Numbered from the stretch's first letter, positions 15,469-24,432 are shown. The stretch is DNA of 64,000 nt from Mixta sp031457955 (GCF_031457955.1 NZ_JAVDXN010000006.1:124001-188000); one strand, 5' to 3'. A program made the numbers and translations. The notes: generated from the sequence alone by a model not told the origin.

Positions 15469-15580
15469 CAGGATTCTCCTTACTCTTTTGCCTATTACGC
15501 CATAGCGCGCTTCATGTGAAAAATATCTGTTTCTGCGCAGTCTATGCAAATATGATATGGCTTTGGTTTCCGGAGCAGTT

Positions 15581-16501
15581 ATGGCTAACGTCACCCATCG
15601 GCATATTGAGATCTTTCACGCAGTGATGACCAGCGGCAATTTAACCGCCGCCGCCGAACTGCTGCACACCTCGCAGCCAACCGTTAGCCGCGAGCTGGCC
15701 CGCTTTGAAAAGCTGACCGGCCTTAATCTGTTTGAGCGCGTGCGTGGTCGCCTGCAACCCACCGTTCAGGGGCTGCGCCTGTTTGAAGAGGTTCAGCGCT
15801 CCTGGTACGGCCTCGATCGCATTATCAGCGCGGCGGAAGGGCTGCGTCAGTTCCGCCAGGGCGAACTTTCGATCGCCTGCCTGCCGGTTTTTTCCCAGTC
15901 GCTGTTGCCGCCGCTTTGCCAGCCTTTTCTGCAACACTATCCCGATCTCAGCCTGAATATCATCCCGCAGGAGTCACCACTGCTGGAAGAGTGGCTGTCA
16001 GCGCAGCGCCACGATCTCGGCCTGACCGAAACCCACGTCACACCCGCCGGGACGGAACGTATTGAGCTGTTAACGCTGAATGAGGTGTGCGTGTTGCCCG
16101 CCGGGCATCCGTTAGCATCACGCAGGCAGCTAACGCCGCAGGACTTTGCCGGTGAAAGCTATATCAGCCTGTCGCGCAGCGATAGCTATCGGCAGCTGCT
16201 GGACGCGCTGTTTCATGAGCAAAATGTGCAGCGCAGAATGGTGATGGAAACGCATAGCGCGGCGTCGGTATGCGCCATGGTGCGGGCTGGCGTCGGCATA
16301 TCGGTCGTGAATCCGCTGACGGCGCTTGATTATGCCGCCAGCGGCGTGGTGATTCGGCGGTTTAGCGTTGAGGTGCCTTTTACCGTCAGTCTGATTCGTC
16401 CGCTGCATCGTCCGGCTTCGGCGCTGGTGAGCGCGTTTAGCCAGCATCTTCAGCACGAGGCGGCGCAGTTTCGGGTTAAATTGAATGCCCTGCTTGATTA
16501 A
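15581..16501 (+). CDS. lysR: LysR, activator of lysA
   Basis: 306 aa LysR-type regulator, founding member of the family. The N-terminal HTH (GNLTAAAELLHTSQPTVSRE) and effector domain match E. coli LysR almost throughout (RVRGRLQPTVQGLRLFEEVQ, THSAASVCAMVRAGVGISVV). It activates lysA when diaminopimelate is present and lysine is low. The ATG at 15581 (MANVTHRHIEIFHAV) with GGAG is preferred over an upstream in-frame start. The 112-bp gap to lysA holds both promoters. Confidence 0.96.
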   Translation: MANVTHRHIEIFHAVMTSGNLTAAAELLHTSQPTVSRELARFEKLTGLNLFERVRGRLQPTVQGLRLFEEVQRSWYGLDRIISAAEGLRQFRQGELSIACLPVFSQSLLPPLCQPFLQHYPDLSLNIIPQESPLLEEWLSAQRHDLGLTETHVTPAGTERIELLTLNEVCVLPAGHPLASRRQLTPQDFAGESYISLSRSDSYRQLLDALFHEQNVQRRMVMETHSAASVCAMVRAGVGISVVNPLTALDYAASGVVIRRFSVEVPFTVSLIRPLHRPASALVSAFSQHLQHEAAQFRVKLNALLD

Positions 16502-16517
16502 TCCGGCCGCACGCGGG

Positions 16518-17732
16518 TTAACTTAACAGCAGCAGGCAGGATAAATCGTCCCCGTTGTTTATTTCATTAATGGCTTGATCCAGCTTATCCTCCATTGAAG
16601 CAGAGTGACTGATATATTGATAATAGTCAGCAACCAGTTCAATGACGTCGTCTGGCGTAATTTCCTGATGGAACGATTTCACCGCGAGTGAAAATTTCAC
16701 AAAGAAATAATCCATTACGATACGGTAGAACTTTCTCATGATAAGCGAAAAATCATCACCGGGAAACCAGCTGGTATAAAGGTGATAAAGCAGATAATTA
16801 CGCATCACATACGGCTCTTTCAGGCATGAAGTAGCACAAAGCTGCTGCCATTGCTGATTAAGTTTAGTAAATTTTTGTTGTAGTTCGGTGATATTACTCG
16901 CTTCTTCATGCAAATAATCCGCAAGAAATTCATAATTACCGCGCAGTGACTTATTGCGTACAGTGGTATTAATATGATCTTTGAAGATCGCCATTACTGC
17001 GCGAAGTTTTAATAATGCAGACTGCTCGCTGACGCCGCTATGCGTGTCCATTTCACCGCTATTCAGTGCCGCGAGTAATGATTCGTAGAAGGCTTCCGCT
17101 TCAGTGAGTCGTTCCGCCAAATCAAAATCGATACGTTGCAGATATAAAATAAACTGGGCCAGCGCAAGTAAATTGGCCTCAATGCTGCTGCCTTGTGCAG
17201 CGATCAGGTTCCAGGCGAACAGATGAATAAGCTGTTTTTTTTGCCCCAAATCATGCGAGTAAAACTGTTTGTTTTTGGCAGGCGAGGCGAGCAGATTGGT
17301 TTCTTCATGCTGTAGCATACTGTCTGGATCGAACAGAACCAGCCGTGCGACTTCTGAGCAAGACATCGACATATTATGGCGTGCCTGATCGTTCCAGACT
17401 TTCATTTGGCGGGGATAGCGAGCGCAGGTTCTGGAGAGGGCATTACCGCCCATGACTTGATGAATTTTACACAGTTTTTCTTCAGTAAAAAAAGGACATG
17501 TTCCCTTTTCGTTAAACTCAATAATGGAATATTTATTTTTACCTTCCCTGGTTTTTACAAAATACTTATTAGAGATATCTCTTATCTCTTTATTAGACGA
17601 GTTAATATATTTTCCGTGTGTTTTCTTATCTATGTAAATAACCCATCCCTGGCAGCAATGATTTAAACAGGCCGCCCCCACGCATTGGAATTTTTTATAA
17701 AAGTTTGGGGTAATGACTTTGTGTATCTTCAT
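16518..17732 (-). CDS. fliB: FliB-family protein lysine N-methylase
   Basis: 404 aa protein resembling FliB, the flagellin lysine methylase. The cysteine-rich N-terminal part is typical: CVGAACLNHCCQGW (C17, C22, C26, C27), CPFFTEEKLCKIHQ (C79, C88), TCARYPRQ (C103) and SCSEVAR (C125). FliB proteins are thought to use such cysteines for an Fe-S cluster in methyl transfer. The rest is helical and less conserved. The gene is more A+T-rich than lysR next door, and no flagellar gene lies within the window, so it may be a transferred or relocated copy acting on flagellin or another surface protein. Confidence 0.78.
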   Translation of the reverse strand: MKIHKVITPNFYKKFQCVGAACLNHCCQGWVIYIDKKTHGKYINSSNKEIRDISNKYFVKTREGKNKYSIIEFNEKGTCPFFTEEKLCKIHQVMGGNALSRTCARYPRQMKVWNDQARHNMSMSCSEVARLVLFDPDSMLQHEETNLLASPAKNKQFYSHDLGQKKQLIHLFAWNLIAAQGSSIEANLLALAQFILYLQRIDFDLAERLTEAEAFYESLLAALNSGEMDTHSGVSEQSALLKLRAVMAIFKDHINTTVRNKSLRGNYEFLADYLHEEASNITELQQKFTKLNQQWQQLCATSCLKEPYVMRNYLLYHLYTSWFPGDDFSLIMRKFYRIVMDYFFVKFSLAVKSFHQEITPDDVIELVADYYQYISHSASMEDKLDQAINEINNGDDLSCLLLLS

Positions 17733-17960
17733 AGATTAACACTCTTGTATAAAACCGATAAGGTAACACGAAGTGTTGACAACCCAATGCGATATAAGCG
17801 CACACTTTAGCGTGCAATTAGTCATACCGCCTTTAAGTAACCATAGCGGGCGATATAAGATATTAAGGCTGGCGCTTTATATATTGCTGGCTGCCCCACA
17901 GGCAGCAACAGGCATCCGGAAACGACATAACGGGCTGGCATAAAAGAGGCGTTAACGATT

Positions 17961-17991
17961 GCATCGGCGGCACATCTTATGCCGCCGATGC
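17961..17991. terminator. Hairpin downstream of the MFS gene
   Basis: A perfect 12-base stem, GCATCGGCGGCA and TGCCGCCGATGC, lies 18 bases after the MFS stop codon. No T run follows, so factor-independent termination is uncertain. The rest of the 276-base gap up to 17732 shows no gene. Confidence 0.5.
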
Positions 17992-18008
17992 GTTACTACA
18001 TGACTAAA

Positions 18009-19172
18009 TTAAGCGCGCGCGGGCTGCGTTTCGCCGCCCGCTTTACGGAAAGTGATCAGGCAGACAACCAGGCCAACCGCAGCCAACACTGCGGCCGCCA
18101 CCGGCACGGCGGTCAGGCCGTAGCCGCCCTCAATCACTGCCCCGCCAACCCAGGCGCCCAACGCATTACCGACGTTAAATGCCGAAATATTCAGCGTGGA
18201 AACCAGGTTCGGTGCATCTTTGCCGTGGCGCACTACGTTAATTTGCAGGCCCGGCACGGTGGCAAAGGTCGCCATCGCCCACAGAAACAGGGTGATCTCC
18301 GCCAGCCAAAGCCCGTGGCTGGTCCAGCTAAAGGCCAGAGAGAAGATCGCAATCAGCGCAAAGCTCAGAATCAGGCTGAAGGACACTTTCCAGTCCGCCA
18401 GCTTGCCGCCGATGATATTGCCTACCGTCAGGCCCGCGCCAATCAGAAACAGCGTCCAGCTTACGCCACGATTGCTGATGCCGGTCACCTGTAACAGCAG
18501 CGGAGCGATGTAGCTAAACAGGGCGAACATCGCCGCCGCAAAACAGACCGTCATCAGTAGCGACAGCCAGAGCTTGCCGTTTGCCAGCGCGCTAATTTCA
18601 CTGCCGAGGTGTACCGGCTTCTCATCTTTATTGGTCGGCAGGCTGACAATCAGCGCCACAAAGGCCAGTATGCCGATCACCGCTACGCCCCAGAAGGTCG
18701 CGCGCCAGCCAAACAGCTGACCAAACCAGGTACCGAGCGGCACGCCCAGTACGTTAGCCAGCGTCAGGCCGGTAAACATCAGCGCAACCGCCGAGGCCTG
18801 ACGATTAGGCGCAACCAGGCTGGCGGCAACCACCGAGCCGATACCAAAGAAAGCGCCATGGCACAGCGCGGTGACAATACGCGCCAGCATCAGCAGGTTA
18901 TAGCTGTATGCCAGGGCGCACAGCACGTTGCCGATAATAAAAATCGACATCAGCAGGATCAACGTACGTTTACGCGGCAGGCGCGCGGTCAGCAACGCCA
19001 TCACCGGTGCGCCAATCGCCACGCCCAGCGCATAGCCGCTAATCAGCCAGCCAGCGGAAGGGATCGAAACACGCAGATCGCCCGCCACCTCCGGCAGTAA
19101 TCCCATAATAACGAACTCCGTGGTACCAATGGCGAACGCACTCAGCGCCAACGCCAGTAGTGAAACAGGCAT
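18009..19172 (-). CDS. MFS transporter, DHA1 drug/metabolite efflux type
   Basis: 387 aa, twelve predicted membrane helices. FAIGTTEFVIMGLLPEVAGD near the N-terminus and the motif C-like GFIGSVV-type segment GAFFGIGSVVAASLV place it with the YdhP/AraJ/NepI group of proton-driven efflux pumps. The ATG at 19172 (MPVSLLALALSA) has GGAG at 7 bases and makes the first helix start at the membrane; a longer frame to 19256 adds an unlikely polar leader. The substrate cannot be told. A 10-base inverted repeat upstream (19326-19350) may be its operator. Confidence 0.85.
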   Translation of the reverse strand: MPVSLLALALSAFAIGTTEFVIMGLLPEVAGDLRVSIPSAGWLISGYALGVAIGAPVMALLTARLPRKRTLILLMSIFIIGNVLCALAYSYNLLMLARIVTALCHGAFFGIGSVVAASLVAPNRQASAVALMFTGLTLANVLGVPLGTWFGQLFGWRATFWGVAVIGILAFVALIVSLPTNKDEKPVHLGSEISALANGKLWLSLLMTVCFAAAMFALFSYIAPLLLQVTGISNRGVSWTLFLIGAGLTVGNIIGGKLADWKVSFSLILSFALIAIFSLAFSWTSHGLWLAEITLFLWAMATFATVPGLQINVVRHGKDAPNLVSTLNISAFNVGNALGAWVGGAVIEGGYGLTAVPVAAAVLAAVGLVVCLITFRKAGGETQPARA

Positions 19173-19582
19173 AACATTCTCCAGAAAACGATAATTGCAG
19201 ACTCCAGGCAGGCCGCTGCCGGACAGCGGATTGAATGACGCGTTGTGATGTTGCATCTGTTTATTGCGTCACTGCGGTTATTAAAGCACAGCGTTAATGT
19301 GACAAACACCCCAAAACGCACAAGGGATTATTGCGCCATTCGCAATAATCTTGTGGACACCTTTGGCGCGCAAAACATCTTCTTTAAGAGTATTCCTTTA
19401 TCTTTACTTAACAATTAGCCGGGTAATTTTGTTAAAGTTTGCTTTCGCGCTGGCGCAACGGCGCTAAATAGCGTGCGATAACGCTTTCCAGGGGATAAAC
19501 CAGGCATTAAAGAAAGCAAGGCCGCTGCCGATATCTTTATAAGGGATTAACAGCGCTTAATAATCAATATCGGAGAGTCGCC
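19173..19582. other. Divergent promoter region
   Basis: A 410-base gap between the MFS gene and the protease gene. It holds the inverted repeat at 19326-19350 and A+T-rich promoter-like sequence around 19380-19440. No gene or RNA is apparent. Confidence 0.6.
19326..19350. promoter_or_regulatory. Perfect inverted repeat, candidate operator
   Basis: GATTATTGCG, CCATT, CGCAATAATC: two perfect 10-base arms with a 5-base spacer, 154 bases upstream of the MFS start. It suits a dimeric regulator such as a LysR, TetR or MarR type. No regulator gene is adjacent. Confidence 0.45.
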
Positions 19583-20209
19583 ATGCGCAAGATGTGCGCC
19601 CTGCTGGCGTTGAGTTTGACTGGCTGTTCGGTCGGTCATTATGAATACAGCAAAGAAGCCCAGCGGCGCGTTGATATGACCGTCACCGGTATCCCCACGG
19701 TATTGGGGCTGGGCACGCTCGGTACCACCATTCCATTGACGGCGGACTATAGCCTGACCGCTGCCCATGTGGCGAAGTTCTCTTTATATAAAGTTAAGGC
19801 CTGGCATCCTGCCTGCGATCTGGCGATTGTTTACCATAAAAACGATGAGCAAAATCTGCCGCCGCGCTTTCGTAATGGTTTTATGGGCGATCGGGTAAAC
19901 CTGTACGGCTATAGTTTTTATACCGCGATGCCGGTCGCTTCATCTGGCAAGAATCTGGTTAACAGCAGCCTGCTAAACAGCTGGAATAAGCAGAGCTGTG
20001 TGGTGGTGGCCGCAGATGCTGGCGTGGTTCAGGGAATGTCCGGCGGCGCGGTGTATAACGCGTCGGATGATACGCTGGCCGGTGTGATTGTCGGCTATAG
20101 CGCTGAGATTAATGATAAGCAAAGCGGCAAAACGCTGTATAAGGATGCCGCGCTCTATGTTCCTTATTCTCAATTCTCCGCCTGGCTGACCAACGCGCTA
20201 AAATCGTAA
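19583..20209 (+). CDS. Trypsin-like serine protease, predicted lipoprotein
   Basis: 208 aa. The N-terminus MRKMCALLALSLTGC ends in a lipobox (LTGC, C15), so a membrane-anchored periplasmic or outer-membrane lipoprotein is expected. The chymotrypsin-fold triad is visible in order: TAAHV (H62), CDLAIVY (D79) and GMSGGAVY (S153). GVIVGYSAE follows in the last barrel. At 208 aa it is a single compact domain without a PDZ domain, unlike DegP/DegS. The ATG at 19583 has GGAGAG. Targets are unknown; no obvious operon partner. Confidence 0.82.
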   Translation: MRKMCALLALSLTGCSVGHYEYSKEAQRRVDMTVTGIPTVLGLGTLGTTIPLTADYSLTAAHVAKFSLYKVKAWHPACDLAIVYHKNDEQNLPPRFRNGFMGDRVNLYGYSFYTAMPVASSGKNLVNSSLLNSWNKQSCVVVAADAGVVQGMSGGAVYNASDDTLAGVIVGYSAEINDKQSGKTLYKDAALYVPYSQFSAWLTNALKS

Positions 20210-20248
20210 GCGCATAGTGCTTCGCCTGATAAATAAACAGCCCGTCGT

Positions 20249-20746
20249 TTATGACTTATCGGGCAGGCCACTATGCGGGCCGAATGATTGTAACGGTGGG
20301 TTATGCCAGCGATCTTTTCGGGTCGCTTCATATTCAGGGTTGAGCGGATAATGAATACGGTTTTCCTCTTTATTCGCCTCGCCTATTACTAATAATCTTA
20401 CTTCCGCTGTCCCATTATTTATAAAAGTATGACAAATACCGCTTCCTGCGGGAAAGGCCACGGCATCGCCCGGTTGTAAAGCATGCAGCTCACCGTTAAT
20501 CCAGGCATCAGGATGTCCTTCCAGCACATAGACAAATTCTTCTTCCGCGCTTTCAGCATGCGGATAAGAAAGACGACGTCCTGGCAGCAGGCGCTCATGA
20601 TGAATGCCAATACGCGTTAACCCCAGCGCCCGCCCTAAAGGCGCACCAATGCCCATATGTTCATGACTATCGCCATAATGCGCTTCATCTGGCTCTTCCA
20701 GTTCCTGCCAGTGACGAATAAAACCGGGACGCGCTTTGGGCTGCAT
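20249..20746 (-). CDS. Cupin-domain protein
   Basis: 165 aa single-domain cupin. Conserved cupin motif 1 is seen in GRRLSYPHAESAEEEFVYVL then EGHPDAWING (His and Glu metal ligands), and motif 2 in LQPGDAVAFPAGSGICHTFI. Such proteins bind a metal and act as small-molecule isomerases or dioxygenases, or as sugar/effector binders; no specific role can be read here. The ATG at 20746 (MQPKARPGFIRHW) has GAGG upstream and is preferred to a frame starting at 20806. Confidence 0.82.
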   Translation of the reverse strand: MQPKARPGFIRHWQELEEPDEAHYGDSHEHMGIGAPLGRALGLTRIGIHHERLLPGRRLSYPHAESAEEEFVYVLEGHPDAWINGELHALQPGDAVAFPAGSGICHTFINNGTAEVRLLVIGEANKEENRIHYPLNPEYEATRKDRWHNPPLQSFGPHSGLPDKS

Positions 20747-20845
20747 GTTATTGCCTCTTTCCAGAAAGGATCGTTTGAGCATGGCAAAGGAACGAGACAA
20801 TCTCAAGCAAGGGGGAATCGAAAGCGGTGGCTGTGAGGTTGAAAT

Positions 20846-20874
20846 AAAAAGGGGTGCCTGAGCGCCCCTTTTTT
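20846..20874. terminator. Bidirectional terminator after lysS
   Basis: AAAAAGGGGTGC, CTGA, GCGCCCCTTTTTT: a strong stem with A and T runs on the two sides, 14 bases after the lysS stop. Confidence 0.85.
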
Positions 20875-20888
20875 ACCACGTTACGTCA

Positions 20889-22409
20889 TTATTTCGTGTT
20901 CGGACGCAGCGCCGGGAACAGGATAACGTCGCGAATGGTATGGCTGTTGGTGAACAGCATCACCATACGGTCGATACCAATGCCAAGACCCGCGGTCGGC
21001 GGCAGGCCGTGCTCCAGCGCGGTGACGTAATCTTCATCGAAGAACATCGCTTCATCATCACCGGCATCTTTCGCTGCTACCTGCTGGCGGAAACGATCAA
21101 CCTGATCTTCCGCGTCGTTCAGCTCGGAGAAGCCGTTACCGATTTCACGACCGCCAATAAAGAACTCGAAACGATCGGTGATTTCCGGGTTGGTGTCGTT
21201 ACGACGCGCCAGCGGAGAGACTTCGGCCGGATACTCGGTAATAAAGGTCGGCTGAATCAGATGGCTTTCCGCCGTCTCTTCGAAAATTTCAGTAACAACG
21301 CGACCAAGGCCCCAGCTTTTCTCAACTTTGATGCCCAGCGAACGTGCAATCGCCACGGCTTTGTCAAAGTCTTGCAGATCGGCCAGGTCGGTTTCCGGGC
21401 GATATTTCTGAATCGCTTCGGTCATGGTCAGTTTGGCAAACGGCTTGCCGAAATCAAAGGTCTGCTCGCCGTACGCCACTTCGGTGGTGCCCAGCACATC
21501 CTGCGCCAGCGTACGGAACAGGCTTTCCGTGAGTTCGATCAGATCCTTGTAATCCGCATAAGCCATATAGAGTTCCATCATAGTGAACTCAGGGTTATGG
21601 CGCGGCGAGATGCCTTCATTACGGAAGTTACGGTTGATTTCAAACACGCGATCGAAGCCGCCAACCACCAGACGTTTCAGATAGAGTTCCGGCGCGATAC
21701 GCAGGTACATATCGATGTCGAGCGCATTGTGATGGGTGATAAACGGACGGGCAGAGGCACCGCCGGGGATCACCTGCATCATCGGGGTTTCCACTTCCAT
21801 AAAGTCGCGGCCAACCATGAACTGGCGGATACCGGCCATGATCTGCGAGCGAATGCGGAAGGTGTTACGCGACTCTTCATTGGCAATCAGATCAAGGTAG
21901 CGCTGACGATAGCGGGTTTCCTGATCGGCCAGGCCATGGAATTTATCCGGCAGCGGGCGCAGCGCTTTGGTCAGCAGACGCAGCTCGGTGCAGTGAATAG
22001 AGAGTTCGCCGGTTTTGGTTTTGAACAGTTTGCCGCGCGCGCCGAGGATGTCGCCCAGGTCCCACTTTTTAAACTGTTCGTTATAGATGCCTTCCGCCAG
22101 GTCGTCACGGGCAACGTAGAGCTGGATGCGGCCGCCAACATCCTGCAGCGTAACAAAAGAGGCTTTACCCATGATACGGCGCGTCATCATACGCCCCGCC
22201 ACGCTGACTTCGATATTCAGCGCTTCCAGCTCTTCATTTTCTTTGTCACCGTACTGCGCGTGCAGCTGGTCGGCGATGCTGTCGCGGCGGAAGTCGTTCG
22301 GAAACGCCACGCCCTGTTCACGCAGCGCGCTGAGCTTTTCACGACGCGCTTTCAGTTCGTTGTTAAGTTCAAGCGCGGCATCAGCGCCCTGCGGTTGTTG
22401 TTCAGACAT
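20889..22409 (-). CDS. lysS: LysS, lysyl-tRNA synthetase (class II)
   Basis: 506 aa, one residue longer than E. coli LysS. It charges tRNA-Lys in the cytoplasm. It has an N-terminal OB-fold anticodon domain (about 60-150, VAGRMMTRRIMGKASFVTLQ) and the class II catalytic core with motif 1 (FMEVETPMMQVIPGGASARP), motif 2 (FEINRNFRNEGISPRHNPEF) and motif 3 (GLGIGIDRMVML). The ATG at 22409 follows AGGAACC. It is 9 bases downstream of prfB and co-transcribed with it, as in E. coli. Confidence 0.98.
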   Translation of the reverse strand: MSEQQPQGADAALELNNELKARREKLSALREQGVAFPNDFRRDSIADQLHAQYGDKENEELEALNIEVSVAGRMMTRRIMGKASFVTLQDVGGRIQLYVARDDLAEGIYNEQFKKWDLGDILGARGKLFKTKTGELSIHCTELRLLTKALRPLPDKFHGLADQETRYRQRYLDLIANEESRNTFRIRSQIMAGIRQFMVGRDFMEVETPMMQVIPGGASARPFITHHNALDIDMYLRIAPELYLKRLVVGGFDRVFEINRNFRNEGISPRHNPEFTMMELYMAYADYKDLIELTESLFRTLAQDVLGTTEVAYGEQTFDFGKPFAKLTMTEAIQKYRPETDLADLQDFDKAVAIARSLGIKVEKSWGLGRVVTEIFEETAESHLIQPTFITEYPAEVSPLARRNDTNPEITDRFEFFIGGREIGNGFSELNDAEDQVDRFRQQVAAKDAGDDEAMFFDEDYVTALEHGLPPTAGLGIGIDRMVMLFTNSHTIRDVILFPALRPNTK

Positions 22410-22418
22410 GTCGGTTCC

Positions 22419-23517
22419 TTATAGCCCTGCTTTCAAACTTGCTTCAATGAAACGATCCAGATCGCCGTCCAGCACCGCCTGGGTGTTACGCGTCTCTACG
22501 CCGGTGCGCAGATCTTTGATGCGTGAATCATCCAGCACGTATGAGCGGATCTGGCTGCCCCAGCCAATATCAGATTTGTTGTCTTCCAGCGCCTGTTTCT
22601 CAGCATTTTTCTTTTGCATTTCCAGTTCATAAAGCTTGGCTTTCATCTGCTTCATGGCCTGATCTTTGTTTTTATGCTGAGAGCGATCGTTCTGGCATTG
22701 CGTGACGGTGCCAGTAGGAATGTGGGTGATACGTACCGCGGATTCCGTACGGTTTACGTGCTGACCGCCTGCGCCGGATGCGCGATAGACGTCGATACGC
22801 AGGTCCGCCGGGTTGATGTCGATGTCGATGTCATCATCCACTTCCGGGTAAACGAAGGCGGAGCTGAAGGAAGTATGACGACGGCCGCCGGAGTCGAACG
22901 GGCTTTTACGCACCAGGCGATGAACGCCGGTTTCGGTACGCAGCCAGCCGAAGGCGTATTCGCCTGCGATGCGGATGGTAGCGGATTTGACGCCTGCGAC
23001 TTCGCCGTCGGAGACTTCGATGACTTCAGTTTTGAAGCCTTTATCTTCTGCCCAGCGCAGATACATACGCAGCAGCATGCTGGCCCAGTCCTGCGCTTCC
23101 GTACCGCCGGATCCTGCCTGGAGGTCGATGTAGCAGTCGGCGCTGTCATATTCGCCGGAGAACATGCGGCGGAATTCCAGCTCACCCAGCTTTTTATCAA
23201 GGGTGTCGAGTTCGGCAATGGCTTCGTTAAAGGTTTCTTCGTCATCCGCTTCAACGGCCAATTCCAGCAGGCCTGCGACATCTTCCAGGCCCTGAGCCAT
23301 TTGGTCGAGGGTGTCGACGATGGCTTCCAGCGCGGAGCGTTCTTTACCCAGCGCCTGAGCGCGTTCAGGTTCGTTCCAGACGTCGGGTTGTTCGAGTTCG
23401 GCGTTTACTTCTTCGAGGCGTTCTTTCTTGGCATCGTAGTCAAAGATACCCCCTAAGAACGTCGCTGCGCTCGGTGAGGTCCTGGATACGATTTTTGACC
23501 GGATTGATTTCAAACAT
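22419..23517 (-). CDS. prfB: PrfB, peptide chain release factor 2 (programmed +1 frameshift)
   Basis: RF2 reads UAA and UGA stop codons. Translation starts at ATG 23517 (MFEINPVKNRIQDLTERSDV, then LRGYL), meets an in-frame TGA at 23440-23442, and must shift +1 at CTT-TGA-C to continue as DYDAKKERLEE, giving 365 aa. The recognition motif SPF (KSPFDSGGRR) and catalytic GGQ (GAGGQHVNRTESA) are present. A frame read without the shift would give a false N-terminus MKSIRSKIV. Followed by lysS at 9 bases. In E. coli recJ lies directly upstream; here about 2 kb of other DNA intervenes. Confidence 0.97.
23440..23454 (-). promoter_or_regulatory. RF2 autoregulatory +1 frameshift site
   Basis: On the minus strand AGGGGG TAT CTT TGA: the internal Shine-Dalgarno-like AGGGGG (23449-23454) three bases before the slippery CTT and the TGA stop. 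When RF2 is scarce the ribosome slips from CUU to UUU and makes more RF2. Confidence 0.95.
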
Positions 23518-23625
23518 GGCTTTAGGATCTTTTAAGAAGTGGCATGAGATATAACAAGGGAGTTTAACTGAAAAGGCGGTGAGATTGTAGTTTTGTACGG
23601 GCATTGCGGGCGGGGCGGGTGTTCG

Positions 23626-23773
23626 GGTTGGCGGGGACGCGGCGGGTTGGCGTTGATGTTTAGGTTGGTGGCGACGCGGCGGGCTGGCGTTGGCGTTTGG
23701 GTTGGCGGGGACGCGGCGGGTTGGCGTTGATGTTTAGGTTGGTGGCGACGCGGCGGGCTGGCATTGATGTTGG
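23626..23773 (+). repeat. Four tandem 37-bp repeats
   Basis: Units start with GGTTGG at 23626, 23663, 23700 and 23737. They alternate between two variants (GGTTGGCGGGGACGCGGCGG and GGTTGGTGGCGACGCGGCGG at their 5' ends), so two exact 62-base copies recur at a 74-base period. Confidence 0.85.
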
Positions 23774-23814
23774 GAGCGGCGGCGTCAGCAACAGGCTGGC
23801 CGTTCCGTAAAGTC

Positions 23815-23880
23815 GTCATGAATCCATCCCTGGAGACTCCGCCGCGTCATCCCTGACGCGGAGGCTTTTCTCCACGACCA
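23815..23880 (-). repeat. Composite hairpin element, copy 3
   Basis: On the minus strand: GCCTCCGCGTCAGGGATGAC then GCGGCGGAGTC, then TCCAGGGATGGATTCATGAC and GACTTTACGGAACG. This matches 9059-9120 in opposite orientation, and both lie beside 37-bp tandem repeats. Confidence 0.75.
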
Positions 23881-24045
23881 ACCTGCTGCTTCCCTGAATT
23901 CAGCGATAAACTGTTCGCCGCTTTTCTGCCTCGGCGTTGATCTGCGCCGCTTTGTGCCTTACGGGGCGGTTTGTTCGCTGTTCTTATGGCCTCTGCGTTA
24001 ACTTGCAAAGGTATCTTCTCGCGCTCTTATAAAAGCGTTTCTTAT

Positions 24046-24432
24046 TTACCCTGCACACCCTTTTTCTTTTATTTTGGCAAGTTGGGCAGCAAAATCGTCT
24101 TTGCGTAAAATATCGCCCTGAAGAACCGTGACGAAACCTTTTTCTATACCAATGTCGTTAAGCCGCTTTTTATTAATAACGGATAATCCACAGGCGGCGT
24201 AGAGTTTACTTTCGTTTGTGGCGCTGGGTGAATTTATTATCTTTAAAAAAATTTCCGCGCTATTTTCTGAAGATGCAATTTTTTCATAAAGGCTTTTGCC
24301 TTCAGATTGTTGTGCGATAAAGCCATCATTTCCCCAAGAGAAATAGGTTATTTTCGCAAGGTTTTCTTCCAGGCTTGTTGCTTGAACTGAGAATGATGTA
24401 ACTAATAACAAAAGCGCTATTTTAATCACCAT
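24046..24432 (-). CDS. Secreted hypothetical protein, 128 aa
   Basis: The N-terminus MVIKIALLLLVTSFSVQA is a classic signal peptide with cleavage after VQA (residue 18), so a periplasmic mature protein of about 110 aa is expected. The remainder has mixed alpha/beta character, with Cys in YAACGL and the C-terminal KGCAG that could form a disulfide. The ATG at 24432 has GGAG 5 bases upstream. It is A+T-richer than recJ and prfB. I do not recognise the family. It is divergent from the 215-aa gene. Confidence 0.7.
   Translation of the reverse strand: MVIKIALLLLVTSFSVQATSLEENLAKITYFSWGNDGFIAQQSEGKSLYEKIASSENSAEIFLKIINSPSATNESKLYAACGLSVINKKRLNDIGIEKGFVTVLQGDILRKDDFAAQLAKIKEKGCAG

Larger units (their letters stand above)
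23518..24045. other. Gene-free stretch rich in tandem repeats
   Basis: 528 bases between prfB and the next gene. It contains prfB's promoter region, four 37-bp tandem repeats (23626-23773), a composite hairpin element (23815-23880), and about 150 bases of unremarkable sequence. Reading frames here are repeat translations (Pro/Arg/Asn-rich) and not credible genes. Confidence 0.7.

Noticed and set aside
20940..22424. Long plus-strand frame (494 codons) opposite lysS
   Set aside because: Antisense shadow of lysS, a clear homologue over its full length.
23626..23773. CRISPR array
   Set aside because: The units are contiguous 37-mers with no unique spacers, and no cas gene is nearby.
23532..23819. 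95-codon frame over the 37-bp repeats
   Set aside because: Pro/Asn/Arg-rich repeat translation without a ribosome site.
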